From the NCBI GenBank assembly GCA_032690845.1, contig CM064432.1, positions 61,626,071-61,690,070 on the forward strand: 64,000 nucleotides of DNA, read 5' to 3'. This DNA is from Eleusine coracana subsp. coracana (Eukaryota > Streptophyta > Magnoliopsida > Poales > Poaceae). Made by a program: the position numbers and the translations under genes. Every line of letters starts with the position of its first letter. Positions within the stretch are counted from its first letter, which is position 1. The notes beneath the pieces are model-generated. The model was not told the DNA's origin and did not search any database. It was given only the letters and a program-made list of their open reading frames with translations. This document shows, one piece after another, positions 35,335 to 45,500 of this stretch.

Positions 35335-36055
35335 ATGATGGAACTTCTGTGACCTTTTCACGGAACTTCCGTCGTCCACAGAAGTTCTACCAGAACTTCC
35401 GTGAGAACAGACTGAGAAGTGTTTCAACCCGAGACTGACGGAACTTCTGTCGCCCAACGACAGAACTTCCATCATTCCCTGGTTAGGTCGGGCATGGAAG
35501 TTCTATAAGAACTTCCGTGAGAGAAGCTTGCAGCGCGTCTCAACCCGAGAATGACGGAACTTTCGTCGCCCAACGACGGAACTTCCATTAGTCCCTGGTT
35601 AAGTTGCCCCACCCTTTCTTTCTTCTTCCTCCAACCGGGCACTCTTCTATTTTCTCCTCTCTCTCCTCTCCTCAAACCCTAAGCGGCGATTTGTGGCGAT
35701 TTGGAGATCCAACTGGCGTTTCCCTTGGATTTGGTGGAGATTCAACACCTTCCCCATGGAAGTTTTGCGATCTCCATCAACTTTCTCATCTCCATTGCAC
35801 TAGGTATGAGATTTGACCCCTAGATCTTGGTTCTTAGGTCAAATGTTCAAATGTCCTTTAGAGTCCCTTTGGCTTAGGTAGAATAGTTCCTTTGTGGTTG
35901 TTCTACTTTCTCTATGCAGCATTTGTACTCTTTCCGTAGGATTTGGGAGTTTTGGGGTAAGTTCATGGGCAAACTGCAAAGTGACGGAAGTTCTGTGGTA
36001 ACTTCCATCATGACGGAACTTCCGTGACCCCCACGGAACTTCCGTCACCTGTAGT
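35335..36055. repeat. Second near-palindrome array, after pol
   Basis: About a dozen copies of ACGGAACTTCCGTC and variants at about 35,338-35,600 and 35,980-36,050. The central base is C on the plus strand here, whereas in the LTRs it is G, so these repeats lie in the opposite orientation to those in the LTRs. Confidence 0.85.
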
Positions 36056-36144
36056 TCAGTGCCCTGAATTTGTCTCCCTTCTCACTCCTACTTGTGACTC
36101 ATTCCTAACTAGTCTCTTATTTCCTGCCTCTTAGGTGTGTGAAC

Positions 36145-37805
36145 ATGGTCCGCACCAAGAATGCCTCCAATGATCCAACCGTCCGTGAGGAGGAACATCA
36201 AGCCTCTCCCGACAATTCCTCCTCCTCCCACGATGATCTTGTACCACTTGCCAAGAGAAGAAATGCTGTGATGAAGAGAAGGGTAGGACAGGGGAGCAGT
36301 TCCGGGGCTCAAACAGTTTCAGTTGGTCAAGGAGGCGCTCTTCCTCCTAGAAGGGCACTTGATAAAGGGAAGAAGCCGGTCAAGGAAACCCACCCCAAAC
36401 CCCGCCCCAAGCCACGCAAGAGCAAGTCAACAAGCAATGAGCCCTTGAACATTGTGAGGGATCTTCGAGTCCATGCTCCCGTCTACCCCCCCCCCCCCCC
36501 CCCCCTCATCATGATTTCAAGGACTACAAGAAGGATGCCGAGGCACTGCATACCGTAAGAAGGCAAAATCAGTATCTTGTGACTGATAAAGATGCCTGTG
36601 ATCCCCAGTTCCTCACTTGGTTTCACCAAGACTACTACATGTCTATGATCATTGACACGAACCGGAAGAACCGGTTGACAACTCATTAGTGGATTGACTG
36701 GAAATACATGGAGGACAAGGATGAGTCAACCTTCAATGAGATAGTGGAAGCTTGCAAGGCACGGAATGTGTATGACCTCGTGGGGTTTACTTATGATTGG
36801 AATGAGGAGGTCATCTGTCAGTTCTACTCCACCTTGTACATTGATGGATGAGGCTATATTCATTGGATGACACAAGGTGTGCAATATGTGGTATCCCCCT
36901 CTCGCTTTGCCACTTTTTTCTTTCAGGATGCTGAGGCAGATGATGCAAGGGATAGGCTCTCCTGTGAGCCTGTGTTGAAGGACTCTGAACTGAGATTCAT
37001 GTATGAGGACCTTCAACCCAAATATCTGGGCACTACTCATGGAATGCACAACTTCTTCTTCACACTCAACAGGCTGCTCCGGGTGACTATTGCTCCTAAG
37101 GCTGGGTATGCCACTTCTCTTGTTGAGCACTCCAGGAATGTTCTTGCTAGATTCATAGATGGAGCTACAGCCTTCAGTGTGATGGACCTCATTACTCAGG
37201 AGATCTACTCGGCCTCTTTGGACACTCGGAAGGTGCTACCCTTTGCTCCCTATCTTATGAAGATGATTGAGCCTGAGACTGGATTGATTTTTGAGAAGGA
37301 GTGCAAGCATTAGCCGTTGAGACCCCGGGTGCCTAAGCTCACTCGCCCTCATCATGCCACTATCTGGAGGGAGTTAGCCGATGAACGGGCAGCTAAGGCG
37401 GCAGCAGCCGCCCCTCGTGCTTCAGCCTCCACTCCTCCACCTGAAGCATCTCGCCATCGTCCATCATCACCTATTGATGCTATGCTCAAGAGCATCTTGA
37501 ATGCTTGTTGCTTCAATGCTAAGGAAAATTGGGAGAACAAGAAGCGCATTAAGAAGCAAGTGCGGCGCTACAAGAGAGACCAAAGAGCTCAAGGCCATGA
37601 GGTGTCTCCGGATGGCTCTGAGTGTGAGCCCGATGGTGAGCCACCAGTCTTTGAGGATCCCCTTACCGGCTATGATTGGGATGATCTTGCTCCTCCAACC
37701 GCTCCTGCACAAGCTGCACAAGAAGGCGAGGATGAAGGCCACGAAGAAGAGGGTGATGCCGAGGACGACGAGGACACTGATGACAGCACCGGTGATGATG
37801 AGTAG
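36145..37805 (+). pseudogene. Sirevirus extra ORF (envelope-like position), broken
   Basis: A reading frame between pol and the 3' LTR, where Sireviruses carry an envelope-like gene. The start (MVRTKNASNDPTVREEEHQ, 36,145) is Ser/Lys/Pro-rich and runs to a poly-C tract at about 36,486-36,503, where the frame shifts. The frame continues as DFKDYKKDAEALHTV..., with TAG near 36,688, TGA near 36,849 and TAG at 37,311. The C-terminal part (37,317-37,805) has an Arg/Lys cluster and a very acidic tail (EDDEDTDDSTGDDE). I see no clear transmembrane segment, so an envelope role is not supported by sequence alone. Function unknown. Confidence 0.65.
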
Positions 37806-37854
37806 TACCTTTCTCTTATCTCCTCCTCCTCTCATTATTTTTGGTGCCTTGATG

Positions 37855-38286
37855 CCAAAGGGGGAGAGATGAGTGAAAAGGATATTTGTTTCAGAGGCTT
37901 TGTAATAGGATAGTGATGAACCTATGGACTTAATAGGATAGTGATGAACCTATGGACTAGTTCCCTCTCTATTTGCTTTGTGTGTGAAACATATTTGTGA
38001 ACCTTTTGTAATAACTCTATTGTTTTTATGTCATATGTGGTGCTTGTTTCTTCTAATTTATAGTTTAGTTGTGATGCTTGTTTATTGCTTTTATCACTTT
38101 GCTTCACACTTGTACGCCCTTTAGGCACCCCATTTTTTATAAAATATAGGGGGAGCTCCTTCACATGTATTTGTGAATCATGCATATCTTTAGGGGGGAG
38201 CCTCACTATATTTTGTTGTTCTCTCTCTTGATTATATTTCTATATCTTTTTAATCTATTGTCATCAACCACCAAAAAGGAGGAGAT
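37855..38286 (+). other. Several polypurine tracts before the copia 3' LTR
   Basis: AAAGGGGGAGAGATGAG (about 37,857), ATAGGGGGAGCTCC (about 38,146), TAGGGGGGAGCC (about 38,191) and AAAAAGGAGGAGAT (about 38,273, abutting the LTR). Multiple spaced polypurine tracts are a described feature of Sireviruses. Confidence 0.75.
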
Positions 38287-39952
38287 TGAAGATGCATCTA
38301 GGTCCCCTAGTGGGTTTCGGTGATTAATGACAAAAGATTAAAATTGTACTAACATGCTTATAAAGAAAATGTGCAGATCATCAAGAGAAAAGTTAATTAC
38401 CCACTAATGTGAGAAAGTCTATCCCTCAATAAAAGTGAAAAGAAAATGGCTCATAGCGGTTCAAGTTTAGCTTTTATGCTTTTTGTTTTGAGTCATAGGT
38501 ATGCCGAACTATTAAGAGGGGTAAAACTTATCTTGCTAGTAAGGGAAACATTATGCTCAAGCTCTAAATCAATTTATTTGAAAACTTAGCCAACAAAGCC
38601 TAAGAATCAACCTTTTACTTAGCAAGATAGAGAGTGATGGAAGTTCCGTGAGTCCTCTCACGGAAGTTCCGTCAGCGTCGGGTCTGGCCTTGATGTTAAC
38701 CCGAGAGTGACGGAAGTTCTGTCACCTAGTGATGGAAGTTCCGTCAGCGTCGGGTTTCTACCGTCTGCACACCCGAGAGTGATGGAAGTTTCATCACCCC
38801 ACGATGGAAGTTCCGTCTCCAAGAACCTCCGTGACTCTCACGGAAGTTCTGTGAGTCTCCCTCCAGTCTAACCGAAAGTGACGGAAGTTTCGTCACCCCA
38901 TGACGGAAGTTCCGTCTCCAAGAACCTCTGTGGCTCTCACGGAAGTTCTGTGAGTCTCCTTTCCTTCTCGTCAAACCGAGAGTGACGGAAGTTCCGTCAC
39001 AGCATCTTTTGCTCTCTGCCAGTGCTTTACAACGGCTAAATTTGAATTGACGGAAGTTCCATGGGTAACCACGGAAGTTCCGCCAGACCCAAAAAATACA
39101 CCAACGGCTAGTTTTTGAGCTCTCACTATAAATAGAGTACCCCTTCCCCCGTGGGAAAGGTTGGATTCTTTGCCATTTTACTCACTCTTCAGCTAGAGCT
39201 CTCCTCTCTTACTCCTAGACTTGTTCTTGAGATTCCAATCCAAGTGAGAGAGATCTAAACACAAAACAATTGAATCCATCCACTCAAAAGCTTGAGCACA
39301 TCTTTCCCTTCCCATCAAGATTTGATTTGCTTGTTACTCTTGGAGACTTGGTCTCCTAGACGGCTAGGCGTCGCCCTTGAAATCTCAACTTTATGTGGTG
39401 AGTCAGGGACGTTTGTGAAGGTGTGATTCGCCTTCGGAGGAAAAGAATCAAGTGGAGAAAGAAATCCAAGCACGATCTTTGTGATTGCTTGACGGGGAAA
39501 AGGGTTGAGAAAGACCCGGCTACTTTGTGTGGCTTCTCAACGAGGACGTAGGAACTACTTAGTGTGGTTGCCGAACCTCGGGTTAATTCTTGTCTCTCTC
39601 TTTACTTTCCCGCTCTCATATTTGTGCTTATTTATTTCTTTCATATTATTGTGCTTGTATCATTTGTTAATTGTGTAGCTAGTCTTCATTCAAGAATTCT
39701 AGGCTTATATTATATTAGCTTCACTTCTACCAAGCTAGTGTTTTCTTCTCTTTGTTATCCACATTGTTCATTGCTTAGAGGAAGGGTAGTGAGAAGTTCT
39801 GTCATTTGACAGAACTTCCGTGGCGACGGAAGTTCCGTCGATCCCGGCGGAAGTTCCGTCACTTCTGGTTATTTAATTATCCTTTAGTACTTTTTCAGGA
39901 TTATTTTTAGATTGCCTATTCACCCCCCCCCCCCCCCTCTAGGCAACTTTCA
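38287..39952 (+). repeat. 3' LTR of the nested copia element
   Basis: 1,666 bp, same ends as the 5' LTR. It has the same near-palindrome array (about 38,630-39,100) and TATA box (about 39,127). Near its end a run of C (about 39,922-39,937) replaces the mixed CACCCACTCC of the 5' LTR. Confidence 0.95.
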
Positions 39953-39957
39953 AAGAA

Positions 39958-42448
39958 CAAACACCCTCTACCTGTAGTGGATGAATTGCCAGGAGCCCAG
40001 TGGTTCATCAAATTGGATTTACATTCTAGTTATCATCAGATTCGCATGGCTACAGGAGAGGAGTACAAAATAGCTTTTTGCACCCATCAAGGATTATATG
40101 AGTTCAAGGTGCTACCATTCAGACTAACCAATGCTCCTGCAACCTTTTAGAATGTGATGAACATCATTTTCAGTGCCTTACTACGCAAGTGTGTTCTAGT
40201 CTTTGTGGATGACATTTTGGTGTACAGTACCACCCTTGAGGATCATATTCAACACTTGGAGCAGGTGTTTAAGATCTTACAAGACCACCAGCTGTTGATC
40301 AAGAAAAGTAAATGCAGTTTTGCTACTCAGCAACTGGATTATCTGGGTCATGTCATTACACCGGCAGGAGTGGGAACAGATCCAAACAAGGTTCAAGCAG
40401 TGGCTCAGTGGCCCCAACCAAAGAATCTAAAAGATCTCAGGGGGTTTCTCGGACTGACAGGCTATTACAGGAAATTCATTCGGAATTATGGAATCATTAG
40501 CCGACCCTTGACCATGTTGTTGAAGAAAGGGGTGTAATTCCAATGGACATCTTCTGCTCAATGAGCATTTGAATGTTTGCAACAAGCACTCATCGAGGCA
40601 CCAGTGTTAGCTATGCCTGATTTTTCCAAGCCTTTTGTGATGGAAACTGATGCATGTAATACTGGAATTGGAGCCGTGCTGATGCAAGAAGGGCACCCAA
40701 TAGCTTTTCTAAGTCTGGCCTTAAACAAGACAAATCAAGTAAGATCAACATATGAGAAAGAATGTTTGGCAATTTTGCTGGCTGTCGACAAATGGCGTTC
40801 TTACTTATAGCACCAACAGTTTATCATTCGAACTGATCAACGCAGCCTCATGCATTTGACTGAACAGAGGCTCTCTACACCCTTACAACAGAAAGCTTTC
40901 CTCAAACTGATGGGTCTACAATATACAATCCAGTACAAAAAGGGCACCTCTAACACAACAGTAGATGCACTCTCAAGATGTGACCATAATGAGGGAATGG
41001 CAATCTCACATAATGTACTAGGTTGGTTGACTAATCTAAGTGCGGGTTATCAAGACCATGAGGAAGATAGAAAACTACTACAAACTCTATCCTTATCTGA
41101 AGCCCATCCAGTAGGATTTACCTTGACTCAGGAAGTGATTCGGTTCAAGAACAGGATTTGGGTTGGCCATAACCAGTTAGCACAGCAACATGTGTTATAG
41201 GCATTGCACAGTAGCGGTATTGGTGGGCACTCAGGAGTACAGTGCACTTATCACAGGGTCAAGTCCATGTTTGCTTGGCCATGCATGAAGCAATCAGTGA
41301 CAGAATTTGTGCAGAGCTGCCCCATCTGTCAACAAGCAAAGGCTGAACATGTCAAACTGCCGGGTCTTCTGCAACCACTCCCTGTTCCTGATAGAGCTTG
41401 GGCTGTTGTTAGCATGGATTTTATGGAAGGATTAACATGCTCTAAAAATCACAACTCAATTTTGGTGGTCATCGACAAATTCTCCAAATATGCGCACTTC
41501 ATAGCACTGACTCACCCCTTCACAGCTTTGCAAGTAGCTCGGGTTTATTTCAACCAGGTTTACCGACTTCATGGTTTACCTCAGGCCATCATTTCTGACC
41601 GAGATAGAGTATTCACTAGTAACTTGTGGAAGGAGCTTTTCCGTTTGTCAGACACACAGTTAATGATGAGTTCTTCGTATCATCCGTAAATGGATGGTCA
41701 GACCGAACGCCTCAATCAATGTCTAGAAGCGTATCTGTGTTGTGCAGTTCATGCTTCACCTGGCAAATGGTACCATTGGCTTTCGCTGGCTGAGTACTGG
41801 TATAACACCACGTTCCATTCTGCTCTGAATTGTACGCCCTTTGAAGCTTTGTATGGCCATCCTCCAAGACATTTTGGCATTACAGATCTTAATGCCTGCT
41901 CGGTCCCTGATCTTGAAGCCTGGCTCAAGGATAGACAACAACTCACTGTGTTACTACAACAGCAACTTCTCCGGGCACAGCAACGCATGAAAACCCAGGC
42001 AGATAAAGGTCGTTCTGAGAGGACTTTTCAGGTGGGCGATTCGGTCTACTTGAAGGTACAACCCTACGCTCAAACATCATTGGCGCCGCGCAGCTGTCAG
42101 AAACTTGCCTTTCGTTTCTTTGGCCCTTATAAAGTGTTGGAACGCATTGGTGAAGTCGCATGAAAGCTGGAGCTGCCAAGCACAACTCAAATTCATAATG
42201 TGGCCCATGTGTCATAGTTGAAGAAACATGTTCCTCTGCCGAATCAGGTGAGTCCAGACATTTCAGTGCTTAATTTTCCATATGATCACTCGTTGATTCC
42301 AGCAGAGTGCCTGCAAAAACGTTTCATCAAGAAGGGGAACTCAACACATCTGCATGTACTGGTGCGCTGGCATGGATTGCCAGTATCTCTGGCCACCTCG
42401 GAGCTGTTCACTACACTGAAGAGGGTGCATCCGTCGGTGACGACTTAG
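39958..42448 (+). pseudogene. Gypsy pol pseudogene, 3' portion (RT-RNase H-integrase-chromodomain)
   Basis: This continues the outer element's RT after the nested insertion. RT has VFVDDILVYS (about 40,199-40,228), RNase H starts at METDACNTGIGAVLMQ (about 40,640), the integrase zinc finger ends CPICQQAK (about 41,320), the integrase core has SMDFMEGL and a YHP*MDGQTERLN stretch with a stop inside, and a chromodomain-like C-terminus (HVLVRWHGLP) ends at 42,448. In-frame stops lie at 40,148, 40,535, about 40,559, 40,808, 41,198, 41,687, 42,161 and about 42,215. All segments are in one phase, so no frameshift is needed in this half. Confidence 0.92.
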
Positions 42449-42476
42449 GGACAAGTCGAAGCTTAGGGGAGGGGAA

Positions 42477-42766
42477 TGTTATGGCCCAAGTCCTCGGCCC
42501 ATGGTGAAGGCTTAGTAGGAAGTTTATGTCTGAGTGGTGTGTGAGGGTGTTTGGGTCCAAGGCCATGTAAGTGAGCGGTCGGTCCTGTGACAGGGACCGA
42601 CCAGATCCTTGTTGTGGTGCTACTATATGAGGGCACCGGGTGGAGGTGGGGGATTGAAGAATGAAGAACAAACTAGAACCCTAACTTCTCTTGTCTATCT
42701 CCTCAATCCCCAACTGCTCTCCTACCGATCCCTTCTATCCAGTTCTTCCCGGGTTAGATCGTAACA
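42477..42766 (+). repeat. 3' LTR of the outer gypsy element
   Basis: 290 bp, TGTTATGGCCC...GATCGTAACA, preceded by the purine tract AGGGGAGGGGAA. The LTR end is 13 bases upstream of the PMEI2 start codon. Confidence 0.95.
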
Positions 42767-42779
42767 CAAGGCTGCAACA

Positions 42780-43301
42780 ATGGCGAAAGTCACCACCACC
42801 ATCGCGACCATAGCCATTGTCATCGTGCTGGCCGCCTCCCTCCCCGGCGCCCTCGCGAACACCAGCTTTGTCGCGAGCACGTGCAAGAGCTCGGACAACC
42901 CGGCGTGCGTGACGGTGCTGGGCACGGACCGCATGCGCGAGCTGGCCAGCATCGGGCTGGACATAGCCACGGCCAACGCGAGGGACAGCCATGGCTTCCT
43001 CGCCGGCGAGGCGGGCCGGCGCGGCCGCACGGTGGTCGGCAACGCGCTGCGCGACTGTGAGGAGTAGTACGGGCGTGCCGTGGAGCGGCTGGAGGCGGCG
43101 CAGGTGGACTTCGACGCCGGCAGGTTCAGCGACACCGAGAGGAACACCGGGGAGGCCGAGGACGCCGCCGACCGGTGCGAGAAGGCGTTCTTCGACCGGC
43201 ACATCAAGTCCACCGTGTCGGATGTTGATAAGAGGATGAAGGACCGGACTAGTGTCGCTAGCGACCTCATCGACCTTCTCTGGATCTTCAAACGCTCCTA
43301 A
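42780..43301 (+). pseudogene. Second PMEI-domain gene, broken by a stop and by a leader insertion
   Basis: Close paralogue of the gene at 23,970. It has a signal peptide (MAKVTTTIATIAIVIVLAA), the same mature N-terminus (NTSFVASTCKSSDNPACV) and all four PMEI cysteine positions. TAG at 43,065-43,067 interrupts the frame after DCEE, at the position of Gln103 in the intact copy, a single C-to-T change. The frame is open again from there to the TAA at 43,299. Seven residues present in the intact copy (after GTDR) are missing here. A 17.3-kb retrotransposon nest separates the ATG from its own TATA box. A read-through product would be about 173 residues; otherwise it is a 95-residue fragment holding three of the four cysteines. 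Confidence 0.85.
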
Positions 43302-43307
43302 AAGGTG

Positions 43308-43680
43308 ACCGTTCCAAGCATCAACAACATTATTATCTAGTTCCATTGGCTATAGGAATTCATGGTTAAAAAATAACATATATTGGACTTTGGACAAAAC
43401 TTTAAATGGCAAATATTTTGAAATCAATTGGAGTACCTAAAAAAAATCACAATATTTTTTTGTCAGGACCGTCACAAAGACATCATTGTGTTTGAACCAT
43501 TAATTGAAACAATAGTGCACCGCCCTTTTTCTTGATCTTACCCATAGCTGCTGCATATCTCGTCTTCTCAATTTTAGTAAAATGTAAATGCACACAGCAC
43601 ATCTAAATAAGAGTCACACCTTTTACAATAATAATGATTATATATTCTTGGCTCTTTTATTAATTTTCTGGCAAGCTATG
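43308..43680 (+). repeat. Tandemly duplicated PMEI intergenic spacer, copy 2
   Basis: Closely similar to the spacer after the intact PMEI gene (about 25,039-25,350), with an added AT-rich insertion near 43,420-43,450. It leads to the TATA region (TACATATATATACATTG, about 43,711) of the third PMEI copy. Confidence 0.8.
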
Positions 43681-43789
43681 AGGTTCTTGCTTGTGCAATC
43701 TTTCCACATCCTACATATATATACATTGTTGCTGACACACGCTTCGCAAGTTTTATCGCCGATCGTGAGTGCAACACGGGACCAATATA

Positions 43790-43990
43790 ATGGCAACCTT
43801 TCCCGCCACAATAATGGTAGTAGAAACCGCCCGTCTCGCTGTCGCCGCCGGAGCCATCAGCAGCAACGACCTGGTCACCAGCACGTGCAAGAAATCTGAC
43901 TATGCCACGTGCGTGGCGATGCTGGGCACGGACCCGCGCAGCGAAGCTGCCAAAGTCTATATATGGCGTCCATGTAGCTATTCACGCCGT
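43790..43990 (+). pseudogene. Third PMEI-domain copy, truncated after about 55 residues
   Basis: Begins MATFPATIMVVETARLAVAA (signal-like). Then come LVTSTCKKSDYATCVAMLGTDPRSEA, matching Cys35 to about residue 53 of the intact paralogue. Homology stops at about 43,955. The frame runs on to 44,092 in unrelated sequence that includes the left end of a CACTA element. The helices with the third and fourth cysteines are gone, so no PMEI fold is expected. Confidence 0.75.
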
Positions 43991-44035
43991 CTCTCCATAC
44001 CATTGCAAGAGTGGCTTGTTGCTGTCGAGGAACGG

Positions 44036-44688
44036 CACTATAAAAATGTCATTATTATTATATCTATATACATGTATAGAGATATTTTTTAAAATATCTC
44101 ATAAATATCTTGTCATACATTGTCTCTAGAAATCTAGTGACACTTTATAAATCATCTTTATAAAATTAGTGATAACTTTGTAAAGATATTATACAATGTC
44201 TCAATAAACATAGAGGCATTATTAATATAATAGTTAATTCTATGAAAAAATACAATGTTAATGTCAAGTTTTGAACTCAAGACCTCATGATGAAATAACA
44301 ACAAGTTGAGCCTTGCTAGCCAACTCACCTACGCATCATATTATGTATATATTCAGAATTTATCCATATGAAGTGTTGCAAACTAGTGAAATAATGCCTC
44401 TAAAAAAATAAAAAATATCTCTAGCAATATCTCTAGAAGATATAGACATTCTAAATATGTCACAAAAATATCTTTATGCTATTTATTTTCATACACTTTA
44501 CAAAATGTCTCAAATAATGCCTCTACTATTGATGTGACATATTTTTTTTCTAAATTTTCACAAATTATACCTCTACTTTTGAGACAAATTCTTAAGTGAC
44601 GCAAAAATATGTCTTTATAACATATATAAAGACATATTAGAAAAGTGCGTTTAACAAAATGTTATTATAAAAAGTTTTTGTTGTAGTG
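44036..44688. mobile_element. Miniature CACTA (En/Spm) element, 653 bp
   Basis: It starts CACTATAAAAATG and ends GTTGTAGTG, so the ends are CACTA...TAGTG. The 3-base target duplication CGG lies at 44,033-44,035 and 44,689-44,691. Three-base duplication and CACTA ends are diagnostic of the superfamily. The interior is AT-rich with repeated 'aatgtctc' and 'aatatctc' sub-motifs and no coding sequence. It sits just after the truncated third PMEI copy. Confidence 0.88.
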
Positions 44689-44691
44689 CGG

Positions 44692-45500
44692 TACCGCCGA
44701 CTTACCTCGCACTTCTATGACAGGGCTGTGCTGCCACACCGACTGTCAGGGACGACGAAGACGATGCTGGCATGTCTATGCTTGCGTTGTGGTTTACGAT
44801 GATCTCGCTTCTTGGCGTGGGGAACGACACTCAATGCCGCCGAGAGGAGCCGATGGTACATGCCATATGTGCTTTTGGAATTATGTGCGATTGTGCAAGG
44901 TTAATCTTCGACGTGTGCTGCCTTCTAAGTTGCACAGATACTTCTGAACAGTTGCGTATCAGATATCGATACTCCTCTGATACGTATTGGATATCGATAC
45001 TCCTCCGATACGTGTCGGACAAGTATCAGACATTTTTAAGATAATTAAATAATTAAAATAATTCTGATACTTTGGCGACACCTCTCCGATTCTTTCCTGA
45101 TACCTCCACACCCTAAACCACTCTCATTCGACTCATAACATGACCCTCAATACCTATAAAACCTGATCTCCATGTTTCTTCAGATCATTCTAAAGTAAAC
45201 AAGATTTTAGACATTTAGATTTTAGATTTAAATAAATATTTTCTAGTTTTTACTTAGTCATTTAGCTTAGTTATACCCTGAATTTAGTTACAATCAAATG
45301 TTATTAGACGTATCGCCGTATCAGTGTTTTTTAAAAGATGTCGTGTCACAGTATCACCGTATCGCGTATCCGTGCAACGTAGGCTGCCTTGTTCAATCTC
45401 AAAGTACTATGGTATTTATACATGTGTTGTACGTATGATGATCTTCACGCCTGATTTTAACAGATCATGTTGTTTGGTACACCATGCTTCCAGCTATTTG
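44692..45500. repeat. Gene-free stretch with GATATCGATAC-rich, inverted-repeat-like DNA
   Basis: From about 44,955 to 45,390 the DNA carries repeated GTATCAGATATCGATACTCC / GATACGTATTGGATATCG motifs at the left. At the right lie GTATCGCCGTATCAG and GTATCACCGTATCGCGTATCC. Left TTGCGTATC and right GGATACG...GCAA are roughly inverted, suggesting a non-autonomous DNA element of about 430 bp. No target duplication could be fixed. No gene is supported. Confidence 0.4.

Larger units (their letters stand above)
28023..39952 (+). mobile_element. Sirevirus-like Ty1/copia element, 11.9 kb, nested
   Basis: Target duplication AAGAA lies at 28,018-28,022 and 39,953-39,957. LTRs of 1,680 and 1,666 bp run TGAAGATGCATC to CTTTCA. 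The primer-binding site TGGTATCAGAGC is at 29,705-29,716. The order gag, protease, integrase, RT, RNase H is the copia order. A long gag with coiled coil, an extra reading frame between pol and the 3' LTR, and several polypurine tracts fit the Sirevirus lineage. Over the first ~310 bases the LTRs differ at about ten sites (roughly 3%), mostly transitions. Confidence 0.95.
25461..42766 (+). mobile_element. Ty3/gypsy chromovirus-type element with a nested copia insertion
   Basis: Target duplication CAAGG lies at 25,456-25,460 and 42,767-42,771. LTRs of 288 and 290 bp begin TGTTA and end GTAACA. A methionine-tRNA-type primer-binding site (TTTGGTATCAAGAGC) follows the 5' LTR. Subtracting the nested element gives a length of about 5.4 kb. 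Short LTRs, this primer site and a C-terminal chromodomain-like segment fit the Reina group (an inference). By hand count the LTRs differ at about ten substitutions and two small indels, roughly 3.5%. Its coding frame is broken by many stops. Confidence 0.95.

Noticed and set aside
36145..37805. True envelope gene
   Set aside because: Position fits the envelope-like gene of Sireviruses, but no signal peptide or transmembrane helix is visible, so only 'extra ORF' is supported.
44717..44947. 76-codon frame after the CACTA element
   Set aside because: No similarity to the PMEI C-terminus or any other family, and overlapping frames are equally open.
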